Of a stretch of DNA of 64,000 nt, positions 17,151 to 25,811 are shown in pieces; positions within the stretch are counted from its first letter, which is position 1; every line of letters starts with the position of its first letter. A model generated the notes under the pieces. The model was not told the DNA's origin, ran no database searches, and saw nothing but the letters and a program-made list of their open reading frames with translations. Source of the DNA: Geomicrobium halophilum (lineage in GTDB: Bacteria; Bacillota; Bacilli; Bacillales; Marinococcaceae); assembly GCF_014207655.1 (NCBI RefSeq), contig NZ_JACHHJ010000002.1:62001-126000 (forward strand). The letters are read 5' to 3'. The position numbers and the translations under genes are program-made.

Positions 17151-17402
17151 ATGTCAGCTCAAGTAAAAGATATTGATATTTCCATTGATGACCTGGAGGC
17201 TATGGTGGACAAGATGGATGACCCGATGGAGAAAGAGGGGCTTAAAGCATTTATCACTAATATGACCCCTAAGCTCGCTGCTGAAAGTACGGGTACATTC
17301 CTAGGTAAGATTAAGGCACACATGCACAGCTTACCTAATGATATTACCATAGAAGGCGCACTAGATGAGCTTTCTGATGAATATCATGTAGAGATCGAAT
17401 AA
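17151..17402 (+). CDS. 83-residue acidic protein, possible precursor or carrier
   Basis: ATG with a very strong site AAGGAGGTGATTAGT upstream, 18 bases after the second cupin. The protein is acidic and helical in the first half (DDLEAMVDKMDDPMEKEGL); residues 45-83 contain KIKAHMHSLPNDITIEG and the end HVEIE. No known family. A hairpin directly after the stop would favour higher output of this protein than of the exporter behind it, as seen for peptide precursors. A regulatory role is the alternative. Confidence 0.55.
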   Translation: MSAQVKDIDISIDDLEAMVDKMDDPMEKEGLKAFITNMTPKLAAESTGTFLGKIKAHMHSLPNDITIEGALDELSDEYHVEIE

Positions 17403-17416
17403 CGCAAAGTAGTTAG

Positions 17417-17455
17417 CATAAAGCCCAAGGGGTTCAATGTCTCTTGGGCTTTATG
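17417..17455 (+). terminator. Hairpin between 83-residue gene and exporter
   Basis: CATAAAGCCCAAG, a 13-base loop, CTTGGGCTTTATG: a perfect 13-bp stem ending 18 bases before the exporter GTG. The T tract after it is short (GTTTGT), so partial readthrough is expected. Confidence 0.75.
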
Positions 17456-17473
17456 TTTGTAGGAGGACACATC

Positions 17474-18733
17474 GTGCAAGTTAAGCTATCAAAGAATAAG
17501 CCATACTTATTTATTATATCAAGCCAATTCATTCATAAAATTGCTGAATCATTGTATGATCTAGTTATGCCATTATTAGTTCTGTATATAACCGGATCCC
17601 CAGTTCTAATGGGTGTTATGTATATTCTTGGCGAAGTCGCTGAATATTTGGTATTTCTTTTTGGAGGTGCAATAGCAGATTCATTTAACAGGAAAAAGTT
17701 ACTAATTACAATAGCTATATTACAAATTATTTTCATATCACTAATTCCCATATTCGAACACATAGGTATATTGAGTATCACTTTACTGTTTATAGTCGCT
17801 TTTGTAATTGATCTATGTGTTTGTTTGTATGGGATAGCTGACATTTCTATTATTCCGCAAATTGTAGAGAGGGATGAATTACCAAAAGCGAACGGGATTA
17901 TGCAATCTGTAGTATCTACTAGTTCTGCTTTAGGACCTGCTGTATCGGGGATAATTATTGCTGCTTTAGGTTTGTTCGGGAGCATATGGATTAATGCATT
18001 GTTATTCATGGTCTTACTATTCACATTTAGGTATTTAAGAGATATGAAGCAAACAGATAAGGAAGAAGATGGAAATGTCAACCCCAAAACAATATTGATG
18101 AAGAGCCTTCAAGGGATTAAGCTTACATTTAAGAAAAGGTTACTATTAGTTCTAGTTTTTTGGCAAGCTTTTTTTATATTTGGGATACACGGAAGTATAC
18201 TCATGTTAATTTTTTACTTGGAATCTGATATTGGTTTTGGTTCAGATGGAATTGGCGTAGTGATGACATTTGGTGCAATTGGCGGCATATTATCAGGTTT
18301 GGTATTTGCGAAAGTCCAAAAGGTGTTTAAGGGTAAAAATGGTATTCTAATTATTTTGGGCACTGTTTTTGCAGGGATTATGTTTATACTTTTGCCCTTT
18401 GCTACTGCCTGGTATTCTATAGGTGTAATTTATTTAGGTATTATGTTTAGTATAGCTATTGTATCAAGGCTCATTTCATTATACATCCAATATAACGTTG
18501 AAAGTAAGTTTTTGGGCAGGGCATTTGCAGCTTCACAATTAATATCCAGCATACTCGCACCATTAAGCATATTGATTGCTGCATTATTAGCAGAAAATGT
18601 AGGTACAGAGTATGTCTTCCTTTTGAGTGGCGCAGTTTTGTTACTTTCCTCAGTGCTAGCAGTACTTTTTAATATTAATAATTATAAATGGATAGATGAC
18701 AGCACTTTACCAAGTAAATCTGAGGGGTCTTAA
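17474..18733 (+). CDS. MFS exporter
   Basis: GTG at 17474 with AGGAGG eight bases upstream; the ATG at 17444 lies inside the hairpin. 419 residues with about 12 helices and the MFS loop motif GGAIADSFNRKK (about residues 65-76). Similarity in style to the MefA/EntS type of drug and siderophore exporters (LPKANGIMQSVVSTSSALGP). As last gene of the cupin cluster it probably exports the cluster product or gives self-protection. Confidence 0.8.
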   Translation: MQVKLSKNKPYLFIISSQFIHKIAESLYDLVMPLLVLYITGSPVLMGVMYILGEVAEYLVFLFGGAIADSFNRKKLLITIAILQIIFISLIPIFEHIGILSITLLFIVAFVIDLCVCLYGIADISIIPQIVERDELPKANGIMQSVVSTSSALGPAVSGIIIAALGLFGSIWINALLFMVLLFTFRYLRDMKQTDKEEDGNVNPKTILMKSLQGIKLTFKKRLLLVLVFWQAFFIFGIHGSILMLIFYLESDIGFGSDGIGVVMTFGAIGGILSGLVFAKVQKVFKGKNGILIILGTVFAGIMFILLPFATAWYSIGVIYLGIMFSIAIVSRLISLYIQYNVESKFLGRAFAASQLISSILAPLSILIAALLAENVGTEYVFLLSGAVLLLSSVLAVLFNINNYKWIDDSTLPSKSEGS

Positions 18734-18756
18734 AACATTTGTGATTGGAGGTCTAA

Positions 18757-18790
18757 AACTCCATCGATAGCATTATTATCGGTGGAGTTA
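18757..18790 (+). terminator. Terminator after MFS exporter
   Basis: AACTCCATCGATA, loop, TTATCGGTGGAGTT. A 12-13 bp stem closing the cupin-exporter unit. Confidence 0.7.
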
Positions 18791-18959
18791 ATTATAAACG
18801 CTAATACATCTTGCTTATTGGTCCATGACATGGTTTTAGATGTTGGATTTTGAAACGTCGGGTTAAGGTATAGCATAGACGTTTCTTATTCGCCCTGACT
18901 TGAGCTTCCAAATCATGAACATCATGCTCAGAGCCTGTATAAGGGATCCCTTTCAAATG

Positions 18960-19853
18960 TTACAACGAGTTGATTTTCTCTAAGATCTTTTTTCGGCTGG
19001 GGTTCGTGTACAACAATGTCGTATGAATATTGCTGTGCCCAGCCATAGAAGCCACTTCATGAACATCAAACCCTTTCTCCAGGGCATTGGAACAAAAGAA
19101 ATGCCTCAAGTCATGGGGTGTGATGGGAGGGTTTATGGCCATGACACTCGTATATTTTTCAAAGGATTTGTAAACGGTGACCCTGGAAAGTTGCTGGCTA
19201 CGATTGCTTAAGAACAGATAAGGACTCACCTCTGAGAGCCGATATTGCTCTCTTTCGTCTTTCAAATATTTTTTGATGCTTCGAACCACTCGATCAGAAA
19301 GAAAAACGGTACGTGTCTTGTTTCCTTTACTATCTTTGACTTCTAATTCTCTGGCTTCAAAATGAATATCATTGATCTTTAGATAGAGCGCTTCACTGAT
19401 ACGTAGGCCTGCATACGCCAATAGGGTCACCAATGCATAGTCTCGTTTGCTTCCTCCTTCTAAAACGGTTTGGAGAAAACGCTGAATATCTTGTTCCGTA
19501 TGCGTTGCGGGGGAAGCATAAGGCTTTTGCACAATTTTATTATCATTCTTAGCAATGACATATTCGGTTTGGACACCTTGGGCAATAAGATAGTGATTCC
19601 AAGCACGAAGGCCAGCCAGCCGTGCATTGAAAGTGGACGCACCCACATTCTGATGCGTCATGTATAGTTTATAATCAGTGATGTTCTCCGAAAAAAGTTG
19701 ACCAGGTATGGTTCCATAACGGGCGATAAACCATTCAAGATATTTTCGGACAGACGTTATGTAAGAAGATATTGTATTAACTGACTTTCCTTTTGCTTCT
19801 AAATGGTTTTTAAATTCATCTAGTATTGGATCTTTCAATAAATTATGTTTCAT
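18960..19853 (-). CDS. Tyrosine recombinase/integrase
   Basis: 297 residues. An N-terminal SAM-like core-binding domain (about residues 10-95) is followed by the catalytic domain with Arg151 (AGLRISEALYL), His247 and Arg250 (HDLRHFF), His273 (AGHSN) and the nucleophile Tyr282 (LLYTN). It is the size of XerC/XerD-type enzymes. Repeats of TTATGTTTCATTA at and before its start are probable binding sites. It may have served one of the mobile fragments here; it is 29 kb from the ICE-like immA, so it is not clearly that element's integrase. Confidence 0.88.
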   Translation of the reverse strand: MKHNLLKDPILDEFKNHLEAKGKSVNTISSYITSVRKYLEWFIARYGTIPGQLFSENITDYKLYMTHQNVGASTFNARLAGLRAWNHYLIAQGVQTEYVIAKNDNKIVQKPYASPATHTEQDIQRFLQTVLEGGSKRDYALVTLLAYAGLRISEALYLKINDIHFEARELEVKDSKGNKTRTVFLSDRVVRSIKKYLKDEREQYRLSEVSPYLFLSNRSQQLSRVTVYKSFEKYTSVMAINPPITPHDLRHFFCSNALEKGFDVHEVASMAGHSNIHTTLLYTNPSRKKILEKINSL

Positions 19854-19951
19854 TCAATAATAATCCTTTCACTTTTAATTATGTTTCATTATCTTCCTTG
19901 ATTGTAGCATGGAAAAAGTAATTTCGAAACATAATTGATCTTATGTTTTAT
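19842..19951. repeat. Iterated and inverted TTATGTTTCATTA motifs at the recombinase start
   Basis: AATTATGTTTCATT occurs at 19841 (over the start codon) and 19877, a variant TTATGTTTTATTA at 19941, and the inverse GAAACATAATT at 19926. The inverted pair AATTATGTTTC/GAAACATAATT brackets a 38-bp spacer. The repeats could be the recombination core or autoregulatory sites of the recombinase. Confidence 0.6.
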
Positions 19952-20111
19952 TACTTCAGTTGGATCACTAGGGATTTGGAGTCGTGCCCGTTTTTCTTAA
20001 ATATTTAATAATCAGATTAATTAGTGCAAAAAAGTATGAGCCTTTGACTCATACTATATGGATAGTAATACAGCTGTACTATGAAGATAAATGATGTTGG
20101 TGAGGATCGTA

Positions 20112-20251
20112 TTAGTCTACAAGATGTTTTCTTTTGGCCCAATCATAATTGCCTTCATAATTATAAACTATACCATCGTCTAACCAAGAAATACTCGAAA
20201 ACATATTCAATAGATATCGATCATGAGATACTTGAATGATTAGATGTGGTA
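20112..20251 (-). pseudogene. ABC-F ATPase C-terminal fragment
   Basis: A minus-strand frame reads PHLIIQVSHDRYLLNMFSSI then SWLDDGIVYNYEGNYDWAKR and stops at 20112. The VSHDRY H-loop and the following segment are typical of the second ATPase domain of ABC-F proteins. Only about 45 residues remain. The left end of glcP runs into it in another frame, so a deletion or rearrangement joined the two. Confidence 0.6.
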
Positions 20252-21414
20252 TACCTCATTCTCCATCTTTTAAGAATGAATATGGAAAGAATGATTAAAA
20301 CAATACAAACCCCCATGAATAAATACATTGTTATTGTTCCTCCTCCAAATTCGATTGTAGGTCCAATAACTAACGAGAATATAGATCCTCCTAAGCTTGC
20401 AGATCCTATAAAAAGAGTAGAAGCTGTTAATGATGCTCCTTCCCCTTTTAATTGTTCGGTAAAGTTAAACAATGAAATAGGAAAAATTCCAGCTAGTATG
20501 AAACCGATAAGAAAAACATTTATGAGTAGAAATCCCCCATTTTGAATAACTGTTATTGTCCCTAAAGTAATCAATGAAATAAACGTGGCAAACACAATAA
20601 ATACATAGTTAGGAATTTTATTTACTAATGACCCAATAATCAATCTACCAATAATCATACCTAACCAGAACGCCGATATACTGTAAAGATATACACTTGT
20701 TTCAGGTAGTAATTCCTGAATGAGTAAAGGTAGATAGTTGGCAAAATTCGTTTCCAACCCTGCGTAAAAAAAAGCAAAAACTGAGAACAATGCAATTACA
20801 CCAATATTTCCTTGCCAATTTAAAGTTTTCTTATTCGTCTTCTCGCTATACCGTTCTACATTTTTATCGAATAATTTAAGTTGAGAATGGTATTTTAAGT
20901 AAAATACCATATTAAAGAGGACAAGAACACAAAGCCCATACAAAATATATCTCCAGTCCAAAGATAAATAATTAGAGTAGTTAATTAATAATGGAAAACT
21001 TAAGGCCCCTATTCCAAAAGCTACTTCTAATATGGAAATAGCACGATCTCCATTATCTTGATCTAAAGTTAATGAACCAGTCGTCGACTCTAATGATCCT
21101 GATGAAACTCCAACTAAAAAACCCATACACAAAATTGACCATAAATCTAGAGAAAGCGTGATTCCGAATATAGACATAAACAATAGTCCTTGAAACGTAA
21201 ATATTGTCAGCAATCTGTTACTTTTTTGAATGATAAAAGGGGAAATGACGATCCCGATTAAAAAGCCTGCAAACTGGAAAAATATAAGAACCCCTCCCAT
21301 TGAGGGGGATATTCCTCCTTCTTCAATGAGCAAAGGTAACAAACTTCCAAATAAAACGTGCATAGAACCTACCATAAAATAACAAATCAATCCATAGCTC
21401 ATTAATTTTTTCAC
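20221..21414 (-). CDS. glcP: GlcP-like MFS sugar transporter
   Basis: 397 residues, about 12 membrane helices, FGSLLPLLIEEGGISPSMGG at the N-terminus and no long central loop. Position as last gene of the ntd operon matches B. subtilis glcP, a glucose/mannose:H+ symporter needed with ntdABC. Here it could import the sugar or move the amino-sugar product. The last residues TTSNHSSIS come from foreign DNA (ABC-F remnant), so the natural C-terminus is replaced; the membrane core is intact. Confidence 0.8.
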   Translation of the reverse strand: MKKLMSYGLICYFMVGSMHVLFGSLLPLLIEEGGISPSMGGVLIFFQFAGFLIGIVISPFIIQKSNRLLTIFTFQGLLFMSIFGITLSLDLWSILCMGFLVGVSSGSLESTTGSLTLDQDNGDRAISILEVAFGIGALSFPLLINYSNYLSLDWRYILYGLCVLVLFNMVFYLKYHSQLKLFDKNVERYSEKTNKKTLNWQGNIGVIALFSVFAFFYAGLETNFANYLPLLIQELLPETSVYLYSISAFWLGMIIGRLIIGSLVNKIPNYVFIVFATFISLITLGTITVIQNGGFLLINVFLIGFILAGIFPISLFNFTEQLKGEGASLTASTLFIGSASLGGSIFSLVIGPTIEFGGGTITMYLFMGVCIVLIILSIFILKRWRMRYTTSNHSSIS

Positions 21415-21470
21415 CTTATCACCTCCAAAAAAGAGGTATAAAAATACCAGGTTCTAACCCCACCATTTTA

Positions 21471-22526
21471 TTAACGTGAAGTAATTGTTTCTAGAGATCT
21501 TTTAGAAGCTTGAGCTTTCTGAAAAACATTAGCAAGTGTAATCTGTGTTCTTAAACCATCTTCAAAGGTAGGGGTATCCATATACGGGTAAGAGGAAGGG
21601 AATAACCAATCCCTTAACTCATTCCTAAAGGAGTCTGACCAACCATGAAATTCATTTATTGGATCTGTTAAAAGTGGCGGAGATAAATCGATTCTTTCCT
21701 CTTCCATACCATTTTTAATTATTAGAGTATTATTATCTTCATTAGAATGATATCTAACCTCTTTTTCACTTCCCAGAATATTGATAAAGAAGCCACATCT
21801 TTCTTTAGATGTTACTTTTGATGTTACGATGTTCGCAAAAGCACCATTTTCTAAGGAAAAATACACCTCTGTGTGATCATCTACAAAAACTCTTCGTTTC
21901 TCCTTTTCTGTTACATTCGTTTCCATTTTTACTCGAATACTTTCATGGTCAATTTCATTATTTGTTAGGTACCAAATGAGGTCAACTAAATGAACTCCTA
22001 AATCACCAAAAGCTCCACTAGTTAGTCTACTGTTAACATCATCCTTCCAAGTGAAGGAATTTTTCCTTAAGGCACTATCTTTTTTGAAATGAAGAGTAAT
22101 ACGAATAATGTCACCAAGTTCCTTTTTATCAATTAAATCCTTTAATTTGGAAACATAGTAAAGATAACGGTAATTGAATCCCATTATTATACGTTTATTA
22201 CTTTTGTTAATTACATCCATTATTTCTTTAGCTTCTTCTACTGAGGTAGACATTGGCTTTTCGCATAAAATATGTAAATTGGAATGAACAGCCTCTAGGA
22301 TATGATCTTTATGGCAATAATTAGGTGAAGCAATAATAACACCCTCTATATCCAAAAGTAGGTTTTCTAATTGCTCGTAAAAATCCCCTCCAAATTTTTC
22401 AACCAATAATTTGCCTTTATCCTTGTTAATGTCATATACTCCTTGAAGTTCCACTTCTTTTATTGTACTGAGAGTTTTTGCATGAATCTTTGCTATATTA
22501 CCTGCTCCGATTATCCCAATTCTCAT
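21471..22526 (-). CDS. ntdC: NtdC-like sugar-phosphate 3-dehydrogenase
   Basis: Gfo/Idh/MocA family, 351 residues from the ATG at 22526 (AAAGG upstream; an ATG at 22544 lacks a site). NAD-binding motif GIIGAGNIAKIHAKT at residues 4-18, the conserved CEKPMS near residue 91 and FGDLGVHLVDL with the catalytic Asp/His near residues 170-177. NtdC oxidises glucose-6-phosphate to the 3-oxo sugar, the first step of kanosamine synthesis. Length and neighbourhood fit. An IS110-type gene separates it from ntdB. Confidence 0.85.
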   Translation of the reverse strand: MRIGIIGAGNIAKIHAKTLSTIKEVELQGVYDINKDKGKLLVEKFGGDFYEQLENLLLDIEGVIIASPNYCHKDHILEAVHSNLHILCEKPMSTSVEEAKEIMDVINKSNKRIIMGFNYRYLYYVSKLKDLIDKKELGDIIRITLHFKKDSALRKNSFTWKDDVNSRLTSGAFGDLGVHLVDLIWYLTNNEIDHESIRVKMETNVTEKEKRRVFVDDHTEVYFSLENGAFANIVTSKVTSKERCGFFINILGSEKEVRYHSNEDNNTLIIKNGMEEERIDLSPPLLTDPINEFHGWSDSFRNELRDWLFPSSYPYMDTPTFEDGLRTQITLANVFQKAQASKRSLETITSR

Positions 22527-22669
22527 TTTGAAAAAACCTTTCATCTAATATTTTTCGTCTTTTACAAACGAGGTTATCTCTTTGCTTGAAGCATTCTACC
22601 TTCTACAGTATTTATATTCATAAAGTTTAACTGGAACAAATCCCTCGTTTCTCCGTTATTTCAGAATCA

Positions 22670-23494
22670 TCAGGAATAACATATATACTCCTTAACGTAG
22701 TGATCCACCTGAGTCCATTGATTCTTAAGAATACGATACTGACTCATGAGCATATTGATTTCAACTTGAACCATTTTGGTCCCCTGAGTTACTCCAACCG
22801 AACGTTGGGCCGTTTGCTTCAATAAGTCAGCCTTTTTTAGACTTAGTTTCCATATAAGCGCAATATTTTCTGTATTCATCCCCATGATATCTTCCGGAAG
22901 TGGCAAATAAGTTAATGCATGAATCACATCATTACATTCCCAATTGTTAAACAATGTCGTTAATTCCGGGAAATAGTAATCAATCCATTCGTCAATTTGT
23001 TTACGAGTATCTTGTAACTTCGATAAAAGATCGTTGCGAACTCTGATTCCTTGCTGTAATTCAGCATAAATGCCTTCCGGGAGATTCGGTATCGTATAAT
23101 GGCTGTTTTTAATAAGCTGCGTAATAACATACGTAAATTCATTATTAAATAGGGAAGGGTCACTAAATTCCTTGGATTCTTTGATGTGCGCCGGATTGAC
23201 AATAACGGGTAAAAAGCCTTTGGATTTAGCATAATATGCTATGTTCATCCAATGGTTATTAGTTTCTGCCATGCCCAAAATCACCTGACGGCTCCTATCA
23301 ACATTTGTTGCTGTGATCCAATCAACCAGTCGATGAAAACCATCGATATCATTGTTAAAGGCTAATCGTTTGCTTAAATGCCCATCGTAACAATCAAAAG
23401 AACGGGCAAAATTCGTCTCTTTAAAATGATCAATCCCTACAATGAGTGGTTCTTTGGAAATTGTTTTGTTTTTTAGATTTGGCTGATTCCCCAA
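22670..23494 (-). pseudogene. IS110-family transposase, defective
   Basis: 274 residues, open without stops. The DEDD domain of IS110-type recombinases is recognisable: LIVGIDHFKETNFAR (first Asp), GMAETNNHWMNIAYYAKSKG (Glu), VIVNPAHIKESKE. Where the family has an aspartate-rich segment (N-D-x-K-D-A), this copy reads NNEFTYV, so the last catalytic aspartates are gone. The C-terminal Transposase_20 domain with the catalytic serine is missing (normal length is over 400). It sits between ntdB and ntdC in the same orientation, so the operon may still be read through. Confidence 0.75.
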
Positions 23495-23556
23495 AAGGTT
23501 TCCTCCTTCTGCTAACTAAATACAACAGCTTAGCACTCAAACGGGAAAATCTGAAA

Positions 23557-24414
23557 TTAATGACCGAAATTCTCTTTTAAGATGTTCAATATTCCTTTCG
23601 TGTATGGATTGGAGGTTACTTTTTCATATTGTTTTTTGGCATCAGTGGTAGCATTATCGAGTAAATATCCGTGCCCCACTTTTGATAGCATTTCCAAATC
23701 ATTACCACTATCTCCAAATGCAAATGTATATTCCATACCTACCTTAAATTTTTGGTTGATAAATTCTACTATTGCTGCTTTCCCTGTATTTTTGGGGATA
23801 AAATCGATATCATATGCTCTTTCGGGGTCACCAGCTAACGGATTACAAATGTTAATATTACAATCCATTTCCTGCTTATAGGCGAAATCTCTGATCATTT
23901 CTATATTATGTTTATCTGTAAGATCGTCTATCATGTAGTAATAATAGTTCTTTTTAAATGATGAAGAACCTAATTGGGTCTGAGGTGTAATCTCAATCTT
24001 GTGTAAAGCTTCCAAGTCTTTGACTATAGCGTTAACATTCTCTTGGTTAAAGTTCATGTTCTTTAGTCGATACACCCATTCTTGATCCGGATAAAAATTT
24101 CCGTCATTCTTGACCCAATAAAGCATTGTCCCCAAATCACAGGCCACAAAATGGGGCATGATTTGATGAATGCCGGTTTCCAACTTTTGAATAACTGAAT
24201 CAAGACTACTACCAGTAATCACCCCGAAAAGAACTTGATGATTTTTAACAATGTGCTCCATGTAATTTTCGAACGCCTGTATTGAGGTTTTTTCTTCATC
24301 GGTTATTTTGTGAGAATAAAGCGTTTCATCTAAATCAGAGTAAACGATATATTTGATACTATTAACATCATCATACTGTCGAAGTGTAGTCTTTTTGGGA
24401 TTATGCCAATTCAT
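23557..24414 (-). CDS. ntdB: NtdB-like kanosamine-6-phosphate phosphatase
   Basis: 285-residue HAD phosphatase. The nucleophile motif is YSDLDETLYS with Asp27 and Asp29; FGVITGSS is motif II and AFGDSGNDLEML motif IV. A C2 cap domain occupies the middle. NtdB removes phosphate from kanosamine-6-phosphate to give 3-amino-3-deoxy-glucose. It overlaps ntdA by 14 bases, indicating coupled translation. Known family length is 282. Confidence 0.86.
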   Translation of the reverse strand: MNWHNPKKTTLRQYDDVNSIKYIVYSDLDETLYSHKITDEEKTSIQAFENYMEHIVKNHQVLFGVITGSSLDSVIQKLETGIHQIMPHFVACDLGTMLYWVKNDGNFYPDQEWVYRLKNMNFNQENVNAIVKDLEALHKIEITPQTQLGSSSFKKNYYYYMIDDLTDKHNIEMIRDFAYKQEMDCNINICNPLAGDPERAYDIDFIPKNTGKAAIVEFINQKFKVGMEYTFAFGDSGNDLEMLSKVGHGYLLDNATTDAKKQYEKVTSNPYTKGILNILKENFGH

Positions 24415-25720
24415 TTCGTAAAGCCTCCACTACTTGATCTTGTTCTTTTAGTGTGAATTGGGGGAATAAAGGTAAGTGTAGTAGCTCTGAATGAACTAAT
24501 TCGGTATTACTTAAACTTTGTCGTTTGTTTTGCAAGTAAGAAATATTTTGTTGATGGGACAAATATGGGTAATACACATCTGTTTGTACCTTATAATTAT
24601 CTTGTATTCTTTGTTTGATAGAATTTCTTTGATTGTGATGAACTCTTATTGAAAATAGGTGCCATACATGATCATAGGTGTTCTCTGGTAAAGAAATCTT
24701 TCCCTCTTTTTCTAAGATATTTAATTTTTCAATATATCGTTTTGCTAATAACGAACGCTTAAAGTTATTAAGAGTTAAATATTTAAATCTCTCAAGACCA
24801 ATAGCAGCTTGGAAATTGTCCATTCTCGCATTAAATCCATATTTGGTTTCTTTTACATTTTTCTCCCCAACAGAAAAACCATGATAGGATAATCGCTTAC
24901 ATTGTAATGATAGTTCCTTATCGTTTGTCAATATGGCTCCAGATTTTCCGCATACGCCTAAATTCTTGTAGGGATTGAAACTTAGAACCAGGAGATCACT
25001 GTATTCACCTAAGCTTTCACTGCCAATGGCCTGACAACCATCTTCAATGACTGTTAAATTGTAGGTATCAGCAACTTTTCTTATTGCCTGTTGATCAGGT
25101 TGCCGTCCATAAAGGTCTACTGGTAAAATCGCTTTGGTTTTTCTTGTAATGAGAGCAGGAATTTTAGATGCATCTAAGCAATACGTATCCTGATCTATAT
25201 CGACCCAAACAGGATGAGCCCCCATGGACATGACTGCATTTTCAGTTGCAGCAAAGCTATTCGAAGGCATAATAACCTCATCTCCTGCTGAAACACCTGC
25301 TGCTAATAAAGCAATACTGAGCCCCGTAGTTCCGCTAGAAGTAGTAACACAATGAGAAAATCTCGTATATTCTTTTAAGGCTTCTTCGAATCTATTCACA
25401 TATTCTCCGCTAGTATATTGGCCTGTAGGCAGTACTTCTTCGACGATTTTAAGGACATCACCGATTTCTTCTTTTCCGATTAAGCGATTAACAGGAAGAA
25501 ACTCCACTTCATCTGAATCTACATCAGTTTCTGACATGGATAAACTTTCAAAAAGATGTGCTTTAGACACTAAATCAGGAAGGTTCTCTAGTTTTTGTAT
25601 CATTTTTCCATTCGCCAAAGATTCCTGAAGCTTTAGTGAAACATGTCTCCCCTCAATAAGTAGGTCAGTAACTTCATTAATGTAAGAACTATGTTCCGTT
25701 AATTTCTCTTCAATAACCAA
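24401..25720 (-). CDS. ntdA: NtdA-like 3-oxo-glucose-6-phosphate aminotransferase
   Basis: 439 residues, DegT/DnrJ/EryC1 family of PLP aminotransferases. SSGTTG binds the cofactor phosphate (about residues 128-133), IEDGCQ holds Asp227, and FNPYKNLG has the Schiff-base Lys252. The 80-residue N-terminal extension is also found in B. subtilis NtdA (441 residues). It makes kanosamine-6-phosphate using glutamate. The start is a TTG with GGGGGGA eight bases upstream. First gene of the leftward operon, divergent from ntdR. Confidence 0.88.
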   Translation of the reverse strand: MVIEEKLTEHSSYINEVTDLLIEGRHVSLKLQESLANGKMIQKLENLPDLVSKAHLFESLSMSETDVDSDEVEFLPVNRLIGKEEIGDVLKIVEEVLPTGQYTSGEYVNRFEEALKEYTRFSHCVTTSSGTTGLSIALLAAGVSAGDEVIMPSNSFAATENAVMSMGAHPVWVDIDQDTYCLDASKIPALITRKTKAILPVDLYGRQPDQQAIRKVADTYNLTVIEDGCQAIGSESLGEYSDLLVLSFNPYKNLGVCGKSGAILTNDKELSLQCKRLSYHGFSVGEKNVKETKYGFNARMDNFQAAIGLERFKYLTLNNFKRSLLAKRYIEKLNILEKEGKISLPENTYDHVWHLFSIRVHHNQRNSIKQRIQDNYKVQTDVYYPYLSHQQNISYLQNKRQSLSNTELVHSELLHLPLFPQFTLKEQDQVVEALRNELA

Positions 25721-25771
25721 TGATTTGTTCCCCCCAGTTAAAACTACATTTATTTAATTACATGTTATAAT

Positions 25772-25787
25772 CTGGGAACAATCCCAG
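25772..25787. promoter_or_regulatory. Palindromic operator candidate for NtdR
   Basis: CTGGGA-ACAA-TCCCAG lies in the 91-bp gap between the divergent ntdA and ntdR, right beside a TATAAT-like box (25765-25770). LacI-type regulators bind such palindromes; NtdR is known to activate ntdABC in response to the product. Confidence 0.55.
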
Positions 25788-25811
25788 GTCAACATTTTTT
25801 GAGGTGATAAA

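Noticed and set aside
19842-19951. Repeat array considered as CRISPR
   Set aside because: Units are short, irregularly spaced and in both orientations; no cas gene is present in the window.
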